Origin: Lamellibrachia satsuma
Taxonomy: Eukaryota; Annelida; Polychaeta; Sabellida; Siboglinidae
Reading direction: 5' to 3'
Assembly: GCA_033239005.1 (NCBI GenBank)
Contig: BSQZ01000034.1
Location: 35,001-99,000, forward strand
DNA length: 64,000 nt
Shown here: positions 1-12,862 of the stretch, piece by piece
Numbering within the stretch: position 1 is the stretch's first letter
Layout of the letters: each line of letters starts with the position of its first letter
Notes under the pieces: generated by a model
Database searches by the model: none
What the model saw: the letters and a program-made list of their open reading frames with translations, nothing else
Told to the model about the DNA's origin: nothing
Program-made: the position numbers and the translations under genes

Positions 1-154
1 GTTGCATGTGCAGTACGAGTACACTCCGTGCTGGAGTAGGGTTTATCGTGAACATGGTAAATAATATTTGTCGTGCTATCAAACCGAGACAGGAAAAGAA
101 TCCAATGAAACTAAAAACTAACCATATTGGAATTGTTTAAATCCCAATTTTCTT

Positions 155-263
155 TTGCTTGCCCAGATATGTATGACCAAGGCGTAACTTTTGTTTGCCT
201 AGATATGTATGACCAAGGCATAACGTTTGCTTGCCTAGATATTTATGACCAAGGCGTAACTTT
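155..263 (+). repeat. Triple 36-bp tandem repeat
   Basis: Three copies of a unit containing TATGACCAAGGCGTAAC. The same three copies are in unit B near 14,161-14,269, so the array predates the duplication. The open frame through it is a by-product of the period being a multiple of three. Confidence 0.8.
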
Positions 264-1505
264 TAAATGGCCTAGATACTGGTCTAAACGTCTTATAGCT
301 ACTGTCACACGTTTGGTTAACAAATAACAGCGTGTTGAAACGACCCGTAATTCCACACATGTATTCCTCAGTTATAGCACATCATAGTCTTCGTTGTAAA
401 TAAAGTATTTATATCACATGCGTAATCAATAAACATGCAATTAAATTAGTATGTAGGAATATCACCAGTAAATCTTGATTAATGCCAAAAATGATAGGAA
501 ATACAACACACAATATGTATGATAGCAAAATCTGGTAAATAAAATAATCTGTAAATTAGTGCGTAGTAAATAAACATGTAAATAAATTAACATATATGAA
601 TATCACAAATAAATCTTGCTTAATGACTTCTCAAATATATGTTTTGATATAGTAAATATGTATAATACAGATGTTAAAAAGTAACACTGATAAATATCTT
701 TCATTACAACCATTCTATATTGACAACATCGGTAAATGTTATGAAAGAGTAAAGGTTTCTGAACTGCCACATTGTTGCAAACGGTCAACCCTCTATAGAA
801 TCAGATATTCATACAATATGTTACGTATAGAATAAGTTTCAAAGTCAAAATAATAAACCGTATAAAAAACATAGCAGTTCAACATAGCGCACAAAAATTA
901 TAAAGTCATCTAATCATAAGCGTACATTACTAAAAGTTTGTTGCGGGTCGCGCGTTTGTGCGATTGTGTCAGCGAACATTGCATAAGAATTTTGTTGTTG
1001 CGATTTAATGTTCGAATTGTTCAACAGCCGCTACGCCGGCCAAATCAACATGCGACTCGAGTTTTGTTGAGTTGCGGATCAGCGCACATTGCACGACTGA
1101 TCCGTGTTAAGTAAAACACCCAATTGGCAACACATGTTAAGCAATGTACGCCTAGCATAAGCAAAGGCAGTATAACGACAAAATGTAGATAATGAGTACA
1201 ACATAATTAACTAATAACCTAATCAAAAAGTTGTACAAGATGTACAAAATATATTTTTGGTCAATTAATTCAATTCATGAATTTCCAGGGCCAGCCCAGA
1301 TCCCTCCGTGAACGCTAATAATAACTTCAAGAAAAACAAGCTACGCAATTCAATGCCGAAATTAACTTGTCTATACTGACTGATGACAAGGAATTCCCTC
1401 TAGCGCCATTTTGGTAAAACCTTCTCTGATGTTGCGTCACTTTACGGCATATTTCCCTATATTTGCCCTTTGATCCTGTTTATCCTTTTACTTTCCATGA
1501 CTCGC

Positions 1506-4500
1506 TTAGTGTTGTACGTTCAGCCCAGCGGACAGACGGTCAACGACTTGACCAAAGTGTTTAGTCAAGTCATACAGGACGGACACGGTGTCGAAACGCA
1601 CGTACAGGAAATTCGGTTTATCGTCAGAAGATGGAGCCGCACTATCGTGATGTTTGTCGGGTACTGCGATTCCTGATGACGTCACCTGAAACAGAACATA
1701 CACACGATGAATTATAATGAATAAATGTCGACTTAGTAATACGATTTAATAAGACTGCCCCGCAAATCAACAATGGTTAGTGGACGTCATTGGCTGGTAT
1801 CAGATATCAGCCATTTTTGTTTTTAATATAAACATTGTTCATACAACCAGTGCACACTTTGTTCCATTCATTTATTGTGGCCTGTGAGAACGGATACTTT
1901 CTTATGTCAAATCCACGCTGTCCTTTTATTAATGCTTATTCGTGTCCTCTAGTTCGACCATCTTTCTTATGTTTTTGAAAAATTACTTTTATCAACCATT
2001 TTAACAACTATTTAATACTTAAGCACTGTATTGCCTGGTCTCGTCAAAATAACGTCATGCGTTTCACATTAATAAAAAAATATAGCGTATGTCTTCGTAA
2101 TTTAGTAAACATATCAACACAGTTGAAGGAACCGGGTTCGATAATAAATCTACTTTAGTAGACAAAGAGAGGGTGGAAAACAGAAGTGGATGACAGAAGG
2201 AGAAGAGGAAGAGCAACATTAAGACGGAGGGACAGCGTCAGGAGAAATGTCGAAAGGGTAGAGATGAGCAGCCGAGAGTGGGAGAGAATGGAAGAAGATC
2301 GCGATGGATGGCGACGACTTGTCAATAGAGTGAAAGCGATTAAGTGACCCCACCCTGCAAGGGACCTCGGGGAGAGAGCAGGGTAGAAATAACCCACCGT
2401 GAACTTTAGCAGCCCCGTGAAATGTCGCAGTGCTGTTTCCGTGTCTCTCAGGTACGCCATCAGATGGCAGTACCTGTCTTCTTCAGCCTGCCTGTAGGAC
2501 GAATGCCCACACGTGATTGTTTCATTGCAGTGTTGTCTCGTCAGACGGCACACATAGGCAGTCTCCGTGATTTTTATGTTTGTAACCAGATGGCTGTAGT
2601 GGTACGACTCCGTCAGCAGTTTCCGCAGGCCCTGAAATCACAATTGAATGTGAAACAACTCGCATGGTTTACCAGTTGTGAGTTACTAGTCTATCATTTA
2701 AAGTAAGGAAACATGTTTTGCAATGCTACATAGATCCCATATTACTGTAAGAGTGTGAAAAAACAATTACAGCATAATATAGAAGCAACATTAATGTGTG
2801 TATTTATAGCAATGCTTAAGTATCGTCGATAGAGTCAGAAAAGAAAACTAATGAAGACATTCTAAGAAGAACTAACCATAAAAGGAATTTCGTGTGCGGT
2901 GTCAGGAAAAGAAAAGCAGAATTTCTAAGTGACGTGATGGGAAAGAAAAAAGCAGAATATCCAGTGACAACGGGAAAGATTTAGGGAAAAAGCAGCAGAT
3001 GGCAGCTAAGAATTAAAGTCCCTGATGGTCTAGCGAGCTGGCTAGGAAGGAGCACAACGGAACTGTTAAAAGACACACGTGATCTTGGGAATATAGGATT
3101 ATGATGACATATGACTGTAACAAGCACGGCACCCGAAGATTGTGATAATGAACCACCAATCAAAACATAGGCCTACATGTGTAAATACCACTCGCTGCGT
3201 GGTATATAGAAAACGTATTCAGGAAGAGTTCGATAATGGTCGTCAACTCTGTGCCAGGCTACATTCAAGTAAACCACTGACGCGTTCGTAAAACGAAAAT
3301 TATACCGGATTTTTCTCGGTAAAACATCCGTCTTCAACACCTTTTTTGCATTACGTGGCTTATTGGCGATATCCTGTATATTCAACGCACATAATTACGT
3401 CATTCGTCACAATCCATATTAATGAATGGGTATCATTATATATAGTTTTCAATGCTTCTCCGTTAGTACCGCGGTGTATCCCGTGTGGAGAAGCATTGTG
3501 GCGGTAAAACTGTGTTATTTATCACGAACAACGATACATTTGTATAGTCGGCGACATATTATCTCACCAAAATGTTGGTATCAATAGAGTGCACGGTATT
3601 GCGATTTGTGAACGCCGTATAAGGGAATCGTGGACAACAGAATCAGCCATTAAGTAGAATCAACTATTTTGACTGGGACGGAATCATCCCACATTCCCGT
3701 TGTATGAGTCAACCGCTTAAAACTGAATCAACTGATCTAACCTATCGCAAATCCGGTTCGATGATGTCCAAATATGTAGTGTGTGAATAGTTTAAGTAAC
3801 ATTCGCAGTCTCTTATTAGAATTAACAATGTGTATTTTGTGCAAATCATTGAAATAATTTACTTTTGTCGTTAGATAAGCATAATATAATAAGCATAGGA
3901 TATTCAAAATGGTTTACACTTTGCGGATCAATGCCGATCACGGACGTCACCTCCATCCTCCTGCAGATTACTTGATAAAGTTACGAAATTTCATCAAGGG
4001 CATCATTCGTAAGTTTTAAACATTTACATTTTCACTTCAATTAATGTTTGACCAAACATTAAGTAATTGAATAGTTCGTCTGATGATTTCACACAAATCA
4101 TTTACAACACTTGCACAAACGAGCTCGAATATTGCAGTAGACACTAATAAGATTTGATATTTCGCAAAATAAACTTGAAATGTGATTTTTTTTATCGAAT
4201 TGAGGAGGGACCTTTAACATAATGAAATTGCTCTGGCCCTAAGTGATGCTATTAAGCGGAGTTCACTGTATTGACAGATATTTTCGGTACCACTGTAGTT
4301 AGTTATTTATTAACGTAACTGCAGGCAAATATCCAACTTACGTTGATATTAGCCGACTCAGGTGTCGCTGTCGTTATCGTGGCCACCTTTGATTGGTCGG
4401 TTCGCGGAGAAGATGCGCGTTCCCTGAGCTGCAGGATTTTCTCCGCGAGTTCCTCACATGACGTAATATCCGGTATTCTGGTCACGAGTTGCAACAGGAA

Positions 4501-6706
4501 CGGTTGTGTGCACTGCCGGAGATGACAACGTCATGATGGTATTGTCATGGTGGTGGTGGTGGTGGTGGTGGCTGTGGCAGAGGTGGTGGCGGTGGCGGTG
4601 GTGGTGGTGGTGGTGGTGGTGGTGATGGTGGTGGTGGTGGTGGTGGCTGTGGCTGTGGCTGTGGCTGTGGCTGTGGCGGAGGTGGTGGCGGTGGCGGTGG
4701 CGGTGGCGGCGGTGACGGTGGTGGTGGGGTTGATGGAGGTGGAGGTGGTGGTGATGGTGATGGTGCTGGTGGTGCTGGTGCTGGTGCTGGTGGTGGGGGT
4801 GGTGGTGGTGACGGTGGCGGTGGCTGTGGCGGTGGCGGTGGTGATGGCGGTGGCGGTGACGGTGGCTGTGGTGGTGGCGGTGGCGGTGGCGGTCGCGGTC
4901 GCGGTGGCGGCGGCGGCGGTGGTGATGATGGTGGTGGTGGTGGTGGTGGAGGTGGAGGTGGATGTGGTGGTTGTGGTGGCGGCGGCGGTTGTGGTAGTTA
5001 TGGCGGTGACGGTGGTTGTAGTTATGGCGGTGACCGTGGTGGTAACTGCAGGGATTGACAGTAGGGATCATGCCTCAGTTAAACTTCCTGGTGTGTTACA
5101 GACTAATGTATGACATAGTAAGTTTGGATATAGGAAGTTTTAAAATTCATATAATCTGACATAAGTGCATTTGAGCAGGGACATTGCCAGGTTTGCTGGT
5201 AGAAACCTTTTGACAGTGTAACTGTGGATTTTCAGATTATTTTAATAGGCGGAAGGATTTTTAGCAACTGTTTTGCCACAACGCACGAATGCGTAGTGAT
5301 TCATGCAAAAATTGGTCAACATTGACGGGTATGGCACGTTCACCCATTTTAGAAGGGTTAGTAATGACTGATGTTGAATAAACTTCACCAGCCTGTCAAT
5401 AACATAATGATAACGCCAGGTTAAACATTTAAGACATTTTTATCATCCCGTTTTCTTATAATCGTGCAAAACATTTACATGGTCACTTTAGGCTGATCCC
5501 TGTAATAGTAGTCTGGTGGTATCTGTTTTGCCGTAAGCATAAAGAACACTTCAAACTAATAGGTATACTTACATAATGAGTAAAGCTCTCGTTTCCTCTT
5601 AACTTCACGACGATGGCCTGTCGGTAAAGAGAATCCATCCAATAACCTTCCTCAACTCTTTCGGTTGTCGTTGTGGCCAGTGGAATACCTCTACACTCGG
5701 TCCACATCACGTGGCATATAGCCAGAGCGACATCTGTTGGGAAAACAAATAGAATACAATTAAACGTTACTAACGTAATACCCGAAATCACAACATTATG
5801 TCCGATCGTTTTATCGTAAAGTCATGTTAGATATTGCAAACACCGAGATCGCCTAGGCGTGTTTTAGTGAACTATGTTTTGCAAATATATTTTGTCCGTT
5901 ATATGTTATTTTGAATGTTTCGGATAAATATGACTACATTGCAAGCTGACGTGAAAACAACTTTACGGATGTTATTGCAAAGGCGTCGGAACTGAGGGGG
6001 GGAGCTTGGCCCGCAATTTTAGATGCGGAGCTTGTGTATACTTCGTCCCCTCCCCCACCCATAAATCCCCAATGTTTGCTAGAATTTTTTAGGGGCACGT
6101 GACCCAAACCTCCACCCGACGTCATTTCTCGCAGCCCCACACCGAAACAAAATTAAACGGCTTCCGACGCCTATGATACACCCATCACGTGATCTCGTGA
6201 ACGCCTGGCCATGGCAAATGTAGTCCACAGCTATTGGAAACTGTGGACAGCTGGTCGCGAATATGCTGAACAGCTACGCCGATATTCACCAACGGAATGA
6301 CGCACGGTTTGCTCACGTGAAGGGTATCTGAAGGTTGAACTACCTAAAAACTAGACTGCGATAATGAAGTCAGAATATGGTACGCCACTATCACGAATTG
6401 TTATTACCACGACAAACTGTGAACAGGTAACTCTAAAGCCGCACTAAATTGGCATAATAAAATGCAATATAACAAGAAAAACTGATATTACGCTGAAATG
6501 CCGCGCTCGATAGCACTTCAAAACCAAAGGGATAGGTTGTTTCAAATCGGTTTACAATATCAATTCATGAGGAGTGATCACACGAGCGACGCTCCATAAT
6601 AATGGTTGCTTGGTCGTAAATGTCGTTTGTTTTCGAAAAACTACAGCCGTCAACAAATTACCAGCACTAAGTCGCTCTCGCAATACTCACATATCTTGGC
6701 GATCAT
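1506..6706 (-). CDS. Gene A: secreted, class I helical cytokine-like protein
   Basis: Five coding exons on the minus strand: 6,706-6,691, 5,733-5,573, 4,512-4,342, 2,631-2,398 and 1,685-1,506 with the stop. Intron phases are 1, 0, 0, 0. Donors are GTGAGT, GTAAGT, GTAAGT and GTGGGT, and all acceptors are AG. The joined frame is 253 codons. It starts MIAKIYVALAICHVM, a short signal peptide, so the product should be secreted. Exon 2 ends in a probable helix (MDSLYRQAIVVKL) with an N-glycosylation site (NES). Exon 3 opens with CTQPFLLQLVTRIPDITSC. Exon 4 starts with a helix (GLRKLLTESYHYSHLVTNIK), then a Cys-rich loop with a second glycosylation site (CNET), then a third helix. Exon 5 ends in FDTVSVLYDLTKHFGQVVDR, a fourth helix. 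Exon 1 and the splice joins are my model. The cytokine assignment rests on architecture and pattern, not on a search. It could be another small helical secreted family. Confidence 0.72.
1846..2000 (-). mobile_element. CR1-like LINE 3' fragment
   Basis: On the minus strand this resembles the C-terminal coding end of the LINE at 35,201-36,256 (the stretch around RTRGHKAALVKEQ and FSQRVINEWNKL), with stops and frameshifts. It lies just outside gene A's last exon, in the intron before it. The unit B counterpart is at 15,890-16,060. Confidence 0.7.
2158..2345 (+). mobile_element. LINE ORF2 C-terminal fragment
   Basis: The plus strand encodes a degraded version of the sequence seen intact in unit B at 16,228-16,461. 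It is Arg-rich and ends in a DRDGWRRL-type motif, typical of the end of non-LTR ORF2 proteins. Compared with unit B it has lost about 47 bp at its 5' end. Confidence 0.6.
4547..5055 (+). repeat. GGT/GGC-rich microsatellite in gene A intron 2
   Basis: About 500 bp of imperfect GGTGGC-type repeat. On the gene strand it is a CCACCA tract ending about 35 bp before the exon 3 acceptor. The long Val/Ala and His/Arg frames through it are repeat artefacts. Confidence 0.9.
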
Positions 6707-6758
6707 GATCAGCTTCTTGCGTTTGTGCCTTGCATACCGGACGACGTCAAGTCGCTGG

Positions 6759-6789
6759 TTTATAAGACATTTCGCGTGCGGGTTTCCCC
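6759..6789 (-). promoter_or_regulatory. Gene A core promoter: TATA box and kappaB-like site
   Basis: On the minus strand TATAAA lies at 6,764-6,759, 53 bp before the proposed ATG at 6,706, which leaves room for a start site and a short leader. GGGGAAACCC, one or two bases from a Rel/NF-kappaB consensus, lies at 6,789-6,780, about 16 bp further upstream. The arrangement is retained in unit B. Confidence 0.45.
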
Positions 6790-9700
6790 AGGGCACTTTC
6801 AGATGCTATAAACCTGAAGTGACGGAAGTTGGCCGCCGAACGGTTTCAATGGTTTCACTTTTGAAGCGATTTAGCACCAAGTTAGATTGTCTGTGCGTCC
6901 CTGACCACTCTCGCTGCCGGATATGTCATCGATGACTCGACCGGCGCACGTGGTCAGTGGTTATAGCGGCGCGCGAAAAATTAAAGCGGCGTGGCCAACT
7001 CAGCTCGCCTAACTGAGAATGGTTTGGACGCAGTCCTGCGGTAGCGAATGGCGGGTAGGGCCCTTAGCAAAATTGAACATAGAATTATACATAGTATAGT
7101 GGAATTGGGAATATAAACAATTTAATTATACAGATCTTATATAGAGTTAGTTTACGTCTAGTTAAATGTTCTAATGAGTTGTATACAATTGTGTAGAATT
7201 TAATAGAATTGTAAACAATAATATTGTCTTATAAAAAAATCCTGTAGAATATTCTTTAAAAAAAAAAAATACTGAAGATTTCTGATAAGGGAGCCTATAG
7301 CCCCAATTTCTTTCTTGATTAGAATCCTTATTGCCTCGTTTAACGGGTTTCTTTTTTTATCTAGCTTTATTGATGAATAAGACGCTGTGTGCTGCGTGGT
7401 TTCTATGGAGTGTGTTGAGCCGGCCATATTTACCTTTACGATTGCCTGTTTGGGCGCTCGTTCGTGAAATTTGGTTTGTTAACAAAGTTAACGCTTCCGT
7501 TCAAAACAATATTTAATGTGTGCACTTTCCTTCCGGTGCAGCAGTGCGCAGTGAAATCTGCGCTTTCGCGTCAACCGATAATTCGCGTAACAACAGATAT
7601 TTCAAAACTGCATAATTTGGAAGGCAAACGCGCGATGGTTAACCCCGATCTGCTCCAGAATTGTTTTACATTAGCTGTGACCTATTTAGCCCCCCCCCCG
7701 CCCCCCGGCTTAACGTTTTAATTTTTTTCTCATGTAATCTGTTGCGCCAGCATGATACACTAATTTGTGACTAAACTTGCCCCCATATAAAGCGATTTCC
7801 ATTGGTTAACAGAAGGACTGTTTTATGGGACACGGCGACACTGAATGTATTAGTATTTATGACATATTGACTGGTTAATCCTAATATCTTTAATTCTTGC
7901 TATCGAAATTTTGCACCTTTTACTATTAAAAATACACGAATAGGCGATGATTTAAAATATGCTAGTTTTACGACATATTTAGATACCGATTTACTGTAAT
8001 AAAATACATACCAATAAATGTTTAGCTTTGAAAGCGAAATATGACATGTGTTTTTCAACAGATGACGTATGGTCTGTAACATTTTCTTTCCCCAAATATA
8101 TTACAGTATAATAAAGATTAATACACGAAAACTTCTGAGAATTTGTGCATTTTATCAATATGCTGGTTTCGTAGTAATTAACCAATGAAAATCGTTGTAC
8201 CTTCCCCTTAACTGGTCAGGCGACGCGTTGGTAATTCGGCCGTGTTTAGACGTAGATTCGTATTGCATTGCGTAATATCGTGCGGGCGGTGATATCATAA
8301 AAGACTGATGTGGGAAAATTTCGGCCGAGCGAATTGTGGTCACCGCAGACGTGTTTATGATTTTCCCAAAATTCGGGACTGTCCCCGGTGTTTTTTATAT
8401 AGCCCTGTCACGTGTTTTCGTACCATCCACGAACCAGTACTGTTGAACTCCCTTTTGCACTGCTTGTCTACGTGTCTGTGTGTAATTCGTGTGTTTGTGA
8501 TTAGAACGAAGGCTGTTATTAAAAACATTTGCGTAACTGATTTAGCCCATCATGAATCAGGTTCTTTGATGCTTACATCTTTAGCGCATGAATAGCTTAA
8601 CGGTTCTTAATCAATTCGATTTTTTGCTAGTCTCATTTCAAATTAAGTTTGCAAAAAACCAAACCTACCTAGTGTCCACTGCAACATACTAGCTCGTTTG
8701 TGCAACTTTTGTGTGTAGTTTATACTAAACATGTAAAATTCTGTTAAGAGAAACAAATAAAAACGTCCAGCTCTGTACCGCTAAAACGATATGTTACTAC
8801 AGTATCATGATATTAGCAACTAAAAATGTCAATTTATATATTATTTGATGCATTAGACTTAAACTCTAATTCAAGTGAAACCCCAGTAGCCGTTCGCGCA
8901 ACAAATCCGGAAGCGCACTTTTTATCAATAGTTAAATAATTAAGTGCCCACGCCAAAGGCGCTGTCATTGAAACATAATTCATATCTTCGTTCAAAGGCG
9001 ATATGCCTGGACACATCACAACCGGTGTGCAGAAAAAAACTCAAAGGAAAAAAATCACGGCAAAACTACACAGCTATGGCTAGGAAAACAATCACAGGAA
9101 ATGAAGTCGTAATTTTTTATTCGAAGGATGTACACTAAATATAATCATCGTTAATTGAGCATAATGAAGTTTGATGATTAAGATTCGAAGAAACTCTGTG
9201 TCACAGTTTTGCACATTTTCACTTTAAATATAGTTGGCAACTGTTGCACTGTAAAGTTCAGTGAATGATAAGCACTGAATGTCAACGCTAGCGTAGGTTG
9301 CTGTTTGTTGGGATATTACAGTTACTAATAGTTCTCTGAATGTGGTCAGAAACGTGTAGGCCAGTCCCAAATAGATACGTGGTTGACTGTTCTATATTGG
9401 GTTTTACCTGTACCACTGCAGGCTCGGTATCTAGGGATTTTAAATTCCTGTACGTCGGCAGAATACTAGAAATATGTTAGTCTATTTTAATATGGGACAA
9501 GAATGTGTACTATCAAACTCGTTTTATTGTTACACATGGCCCGAAATTCTTTAATTTGGGTTGAAAATGTTTACAATATACCTTCTTGGTTTGTATGTAT
9601 ATGCCCACGGATCATTATTATTGGGATGAACTTCAGCTTTGTCTGTCCTTCATTGTTCTGCATGTGCTAAAATCTGCTTGATATTATTTTCCTTCACTGT

Positions 9701-10406
9701 TGTCGTTTGGCCGGACGCGCCTTAGACTCATTACCGCAGTGATTTATTTTCCGTCCGTTTTTCTTTAACCGCATATCGAAGGTGGACGCCGTGTCTTGCT
9801 GGTCGTCATATTCCGTCTCGTTTTACATCCGTGTCGTAAAGTGTGGTTTTTGCTACCCGTTTCCTTGTTCTGTTCGCAAAGGTTCGACCTGATTCCAGAT
9901 TCATTCTCTTTCACTCGGAAACCAAGTCGCTTTTTCAAAGGTCGAAACGTTCCCTGACTATGGAATGCTTGCGGACTACAGAAATATTATTACGCAGGTA
10001 GGAATGTACTGCAGGATTTCGCCGAACGATGGGACGTGGGGGTCTCGTTTGAGCTGACGTGATGGGCAACTTCTGCCAGCAACTTCCACACTGGAGAGAT
10101 TTTGAGCAATATACACGAAACACGGTTCGATCTTGCAAGTAGAGTGTGTATTCCAGCAATACGTTCCCACCACTCCCAAACATAATGGCCAATTTAAATC
10201 GGGGCCACACTGAAAACAGTATGTGTTTTACTCATGTGGCCATAACTCGTCTTCCAGATAGTGAATCTGAAGACAAGAAAGAATTTATTGATATTATTAT
10301 TGATAAACCGCTGCAAATAAAAGTTTCCAACACATCGACGCGAAGCCGAGTGTTAGACGTCTGATGGCATAATTATATAACAGTGAACACTAAACATGGC
10401 GTTTAC

Positions 10407-10577
10407 ACTTTTGTCATTGACTTCAGATGTGGCGCCTTTTGGCGGATTAACAATGGGTAGTCCTTCGAGTAGACATTCCTCCGCCAGGTGCGCTGCCATG
10501 CATGACGGATCTTTTTGGTCAGTACAGTCCCTCAACGCCTCGCTGTGATCCAGGTTACCCCGGAAGCGCTCTTCTTG
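10407..10577 (-). pseudogene. Orphan copy of gene C exon 3
   Basis: This 171-nt exon is open, keeps both splice sites (acceptor after CTACCTCCAG, donor GTAAAC) and encodes 57 residues nearly the same as gene C exon 3, including the LAEECLLEGLPI stretch. It lies in the block duplicated from about 31,580-33,330. No copy of gene C exons 1, 2, 4 or 5 is near it. The sequence that holds exons 4 and 5 next to the intact copy (23,590-31,575) is missing here. It is therefore most likely a remnant of a deleted gene C duplicate. Its intact frame suggests that the loss is recent. Confidence 0.65.
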
Positions 10578-10952
10578 CTGGAGGTAGCAACGCAACATTG
10601 AAATATGCAGTCTCAGAAAGTGGGATCGCAGTTTGTTATAAACAACGTTGAATTAATTAATTGTTTTTGTTATTAATAATTTGTGTAACTATGCGAAATA
10701 ATACTAGGGATGTACTCAGGGGATTTGTCAATCAGGAAAAAACTATCTCAACAAAAATATATTTTCCAGTTTTTTATGTAAGCGGATCCTCGACCCACCC
10801 ACTCACATCCTTTTTTATTGTTGGATTGTTTATATTTACAAAGCAAAACAGCTTTGTTCTTCCACAACCAAAACATGTTATAAGCTTGCTGTTTCGAATG
10901 CACTGCTTTCTTTTTGTTTTGCTTCTTTTTTTTTTGCTACCTGTTTACTCAT

Positions 10953-11335
<383 letters not shown>

Positions 11336-11696
11336 CTTATTCATAAAGTAATTCATATTGTAGTAATTGAAAGAGAATAGTCTCATTTGTGATATATGAT
11401 GAGTGAATGGACAAATGGTTTCCGTATTTGTGGTCAGGTCGTCCCTCCGCCTGCGACATGCCCTACAGGCGCAGAGATCAGAGACATCAGGAGAACTTCT
11501 CCAGGTGTGTCATTTGTACAGGAAAGGCATATCCCTTGTGAAGTTCAAGCAGAAGCGTCACAATGGGAGGGAAGGTCTCAAAAACATCAAAACCAGCCAG
11601 ACGTACTTCATGGATAGTCCCTTTTCCACACAATTATTTTTTCTACTGAATTTAACTTTCACTTTATATGCCATACTGGATCTTATTAGGCAGTAA

Positions 11697-11935
11697 TGCC
11701 CTGCACAGGTCTATAATTTGAGCCCGATCCCGGCCCGCAATTAGCAGTTAGGGTCCAGGCCGGGCCCAGGCCCGCAAAAATTCTTCAAGTCTAGCCCGCC
11801 CCAGGATCGACTCAATCCGTTAATGTTTGGACCAGGCCCGGTCCGGCCCGCACGTTTGAGGCCCAGGCCCGGCCCATACCCGCGGGCCAAAGACGGGTTA
11901 GCCTGCGGCCCGCAAGCCCGTGGCCCGTTAATTTT
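11697..11935 (+). mobile_element. GGCCCGG-rich tract, possible hAT-type transposon end
   Basis: Begins near CAGTAATGCCCTGCACAGG and is packed with short GGCCCGG / CCGGGCC words on both strands. Such subterminal repeats occur at the ends of some hAT-like DNA transposons. I do not see the matching opposite end or a transposase, so this is a tentative call. Confidence 0.3.
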
Positions 11936-12457
11936 TTTTAAATGATAAACCAATGATCTTATCATAACAACGAAACACAAATAAACTGTAATACTCACGC
12001 ATTGTTTTATTAAATAACATAAAAAAACATAATATATGAACATTGTATAAAGTCTACTTGTCTGCTGTCTACTGTCCATAGTGTGCTGGACGAGATCTAG
12101 AAATCCAGAACCACCAACTGCTTCAAACGGACGAATATCCTGAAGAAAAATAATCAACTTTTTATTGTCATTACTATTAAGCATCATAACATATTTTATA
12201 TATGGTTTTGATTTATTGGCTTAATCCTATTGCAAGCCATAACACTAATTTAAGTTGTTAATTGAATTAGCTCAACTAAGTTAACTTAATTTAATTAATT
12301 AATGTTACCAGTAAGGGCAGTTAATTTGGTATTAATTGATATTTCAACTAAATGTCACCCACTGGCACTGACACCCAGTGACATTTCCAACAGTCCTGCA
12401 GTCACTAGGCGGAGACAGATCAGGTTCAGACATGTGTGAATTAACACAAGTGTGAAT
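11936..12457. other. AT-rich stretch without genes
   Basis: No credible exon or RNA gene seen. The short open frame on the minus strand through 11,741-12,187 is driven by the GGCCCGG words. Confidence 0.6.
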
Positions 12458-12862
12458 GAATCAGTACTGGGGAAACTGTAGACACTAAACAGTAGACACT
12501 AGTTCACACAATGAATCAGTACTGGGGAAATTGTAGGCACTAAACAGTAGCCACTAGTTCACACAATGAATCAGTACTGGGGAAATTGTAGGCACTAAAC
12601 AGTAGACACTAGTTCACACAATGAATCAGTACTGGGGAAATTGTAGACACTAAACAGTAGACACTAGTTCACACAATGAATCAGTACTGGGGAAATTGTA
12701 GGCAATAAACAGTAGACACTAGTTCACACAATGAATCAGTACTGCGGAAATTGTAGGCACTAAACAGTAGACACTAGTTCACACAATGAATCAGTACTGG
12801 GGAAATTGTAGGCACTAAACAGTAGACACTAGTTGACACAATGAATCAGTACTGGGGAAATT
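12458..12862 (+). repeat. 55-bp minisatellite, about 7.4 copies
   Basis: Units start at 12,458, 12,513, 12,568, 12,623, 12,678, 12,733, 12,788 and 12,843 (partial), each beginning GAATCAGTACTGGGGAAA. Copies differ by only one to three bases. Confidence 0.97.

Larger units (their letters stand above)
1..9985 (+). repeat. Segmental duplication, unit A
   Basis: The whole stretch matches 14,007-23,590 in the same orientation, nearly identical over long runs with small indels. The first base of the window corresponds to 14,007, so the duplication may extend left of the window. The match stops near 9,985: unit A jumps there into sequence otherwise found at about 31,580, while unit B continues into unrelated sequence. 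The unit contains gene A, its promoter, old LINE fragments and a GGT-rich microsatellite. A triple 36-bp repeat lies near 155-263, as in unit B. Outside gene A, I see no coding exon in 6,800-9,985 or 1-1,500. Confidence 0.95.

Noticed and set aside
4454..5113. Long His/Arg and Val/Ala ORFs
   Set aside because: They are translations of the GGT/GGC microsatellite; the real exon 3 of gene A only touches their edge.
7331..7721. Hydrophobic ORFs repeated in unit B (20,926-21,376)
   Set aside because: The DNA is duplicated but the frames are not: a T-run differs by one base and the stops differ, so there is no sign of coding constraint.
12458..12862. CRISPR-like array
   Set aside because: The repeats are directly adjacent with no variable spacers; it is a plain minisatellite, as are the arrays at 40,621 and 54,074.
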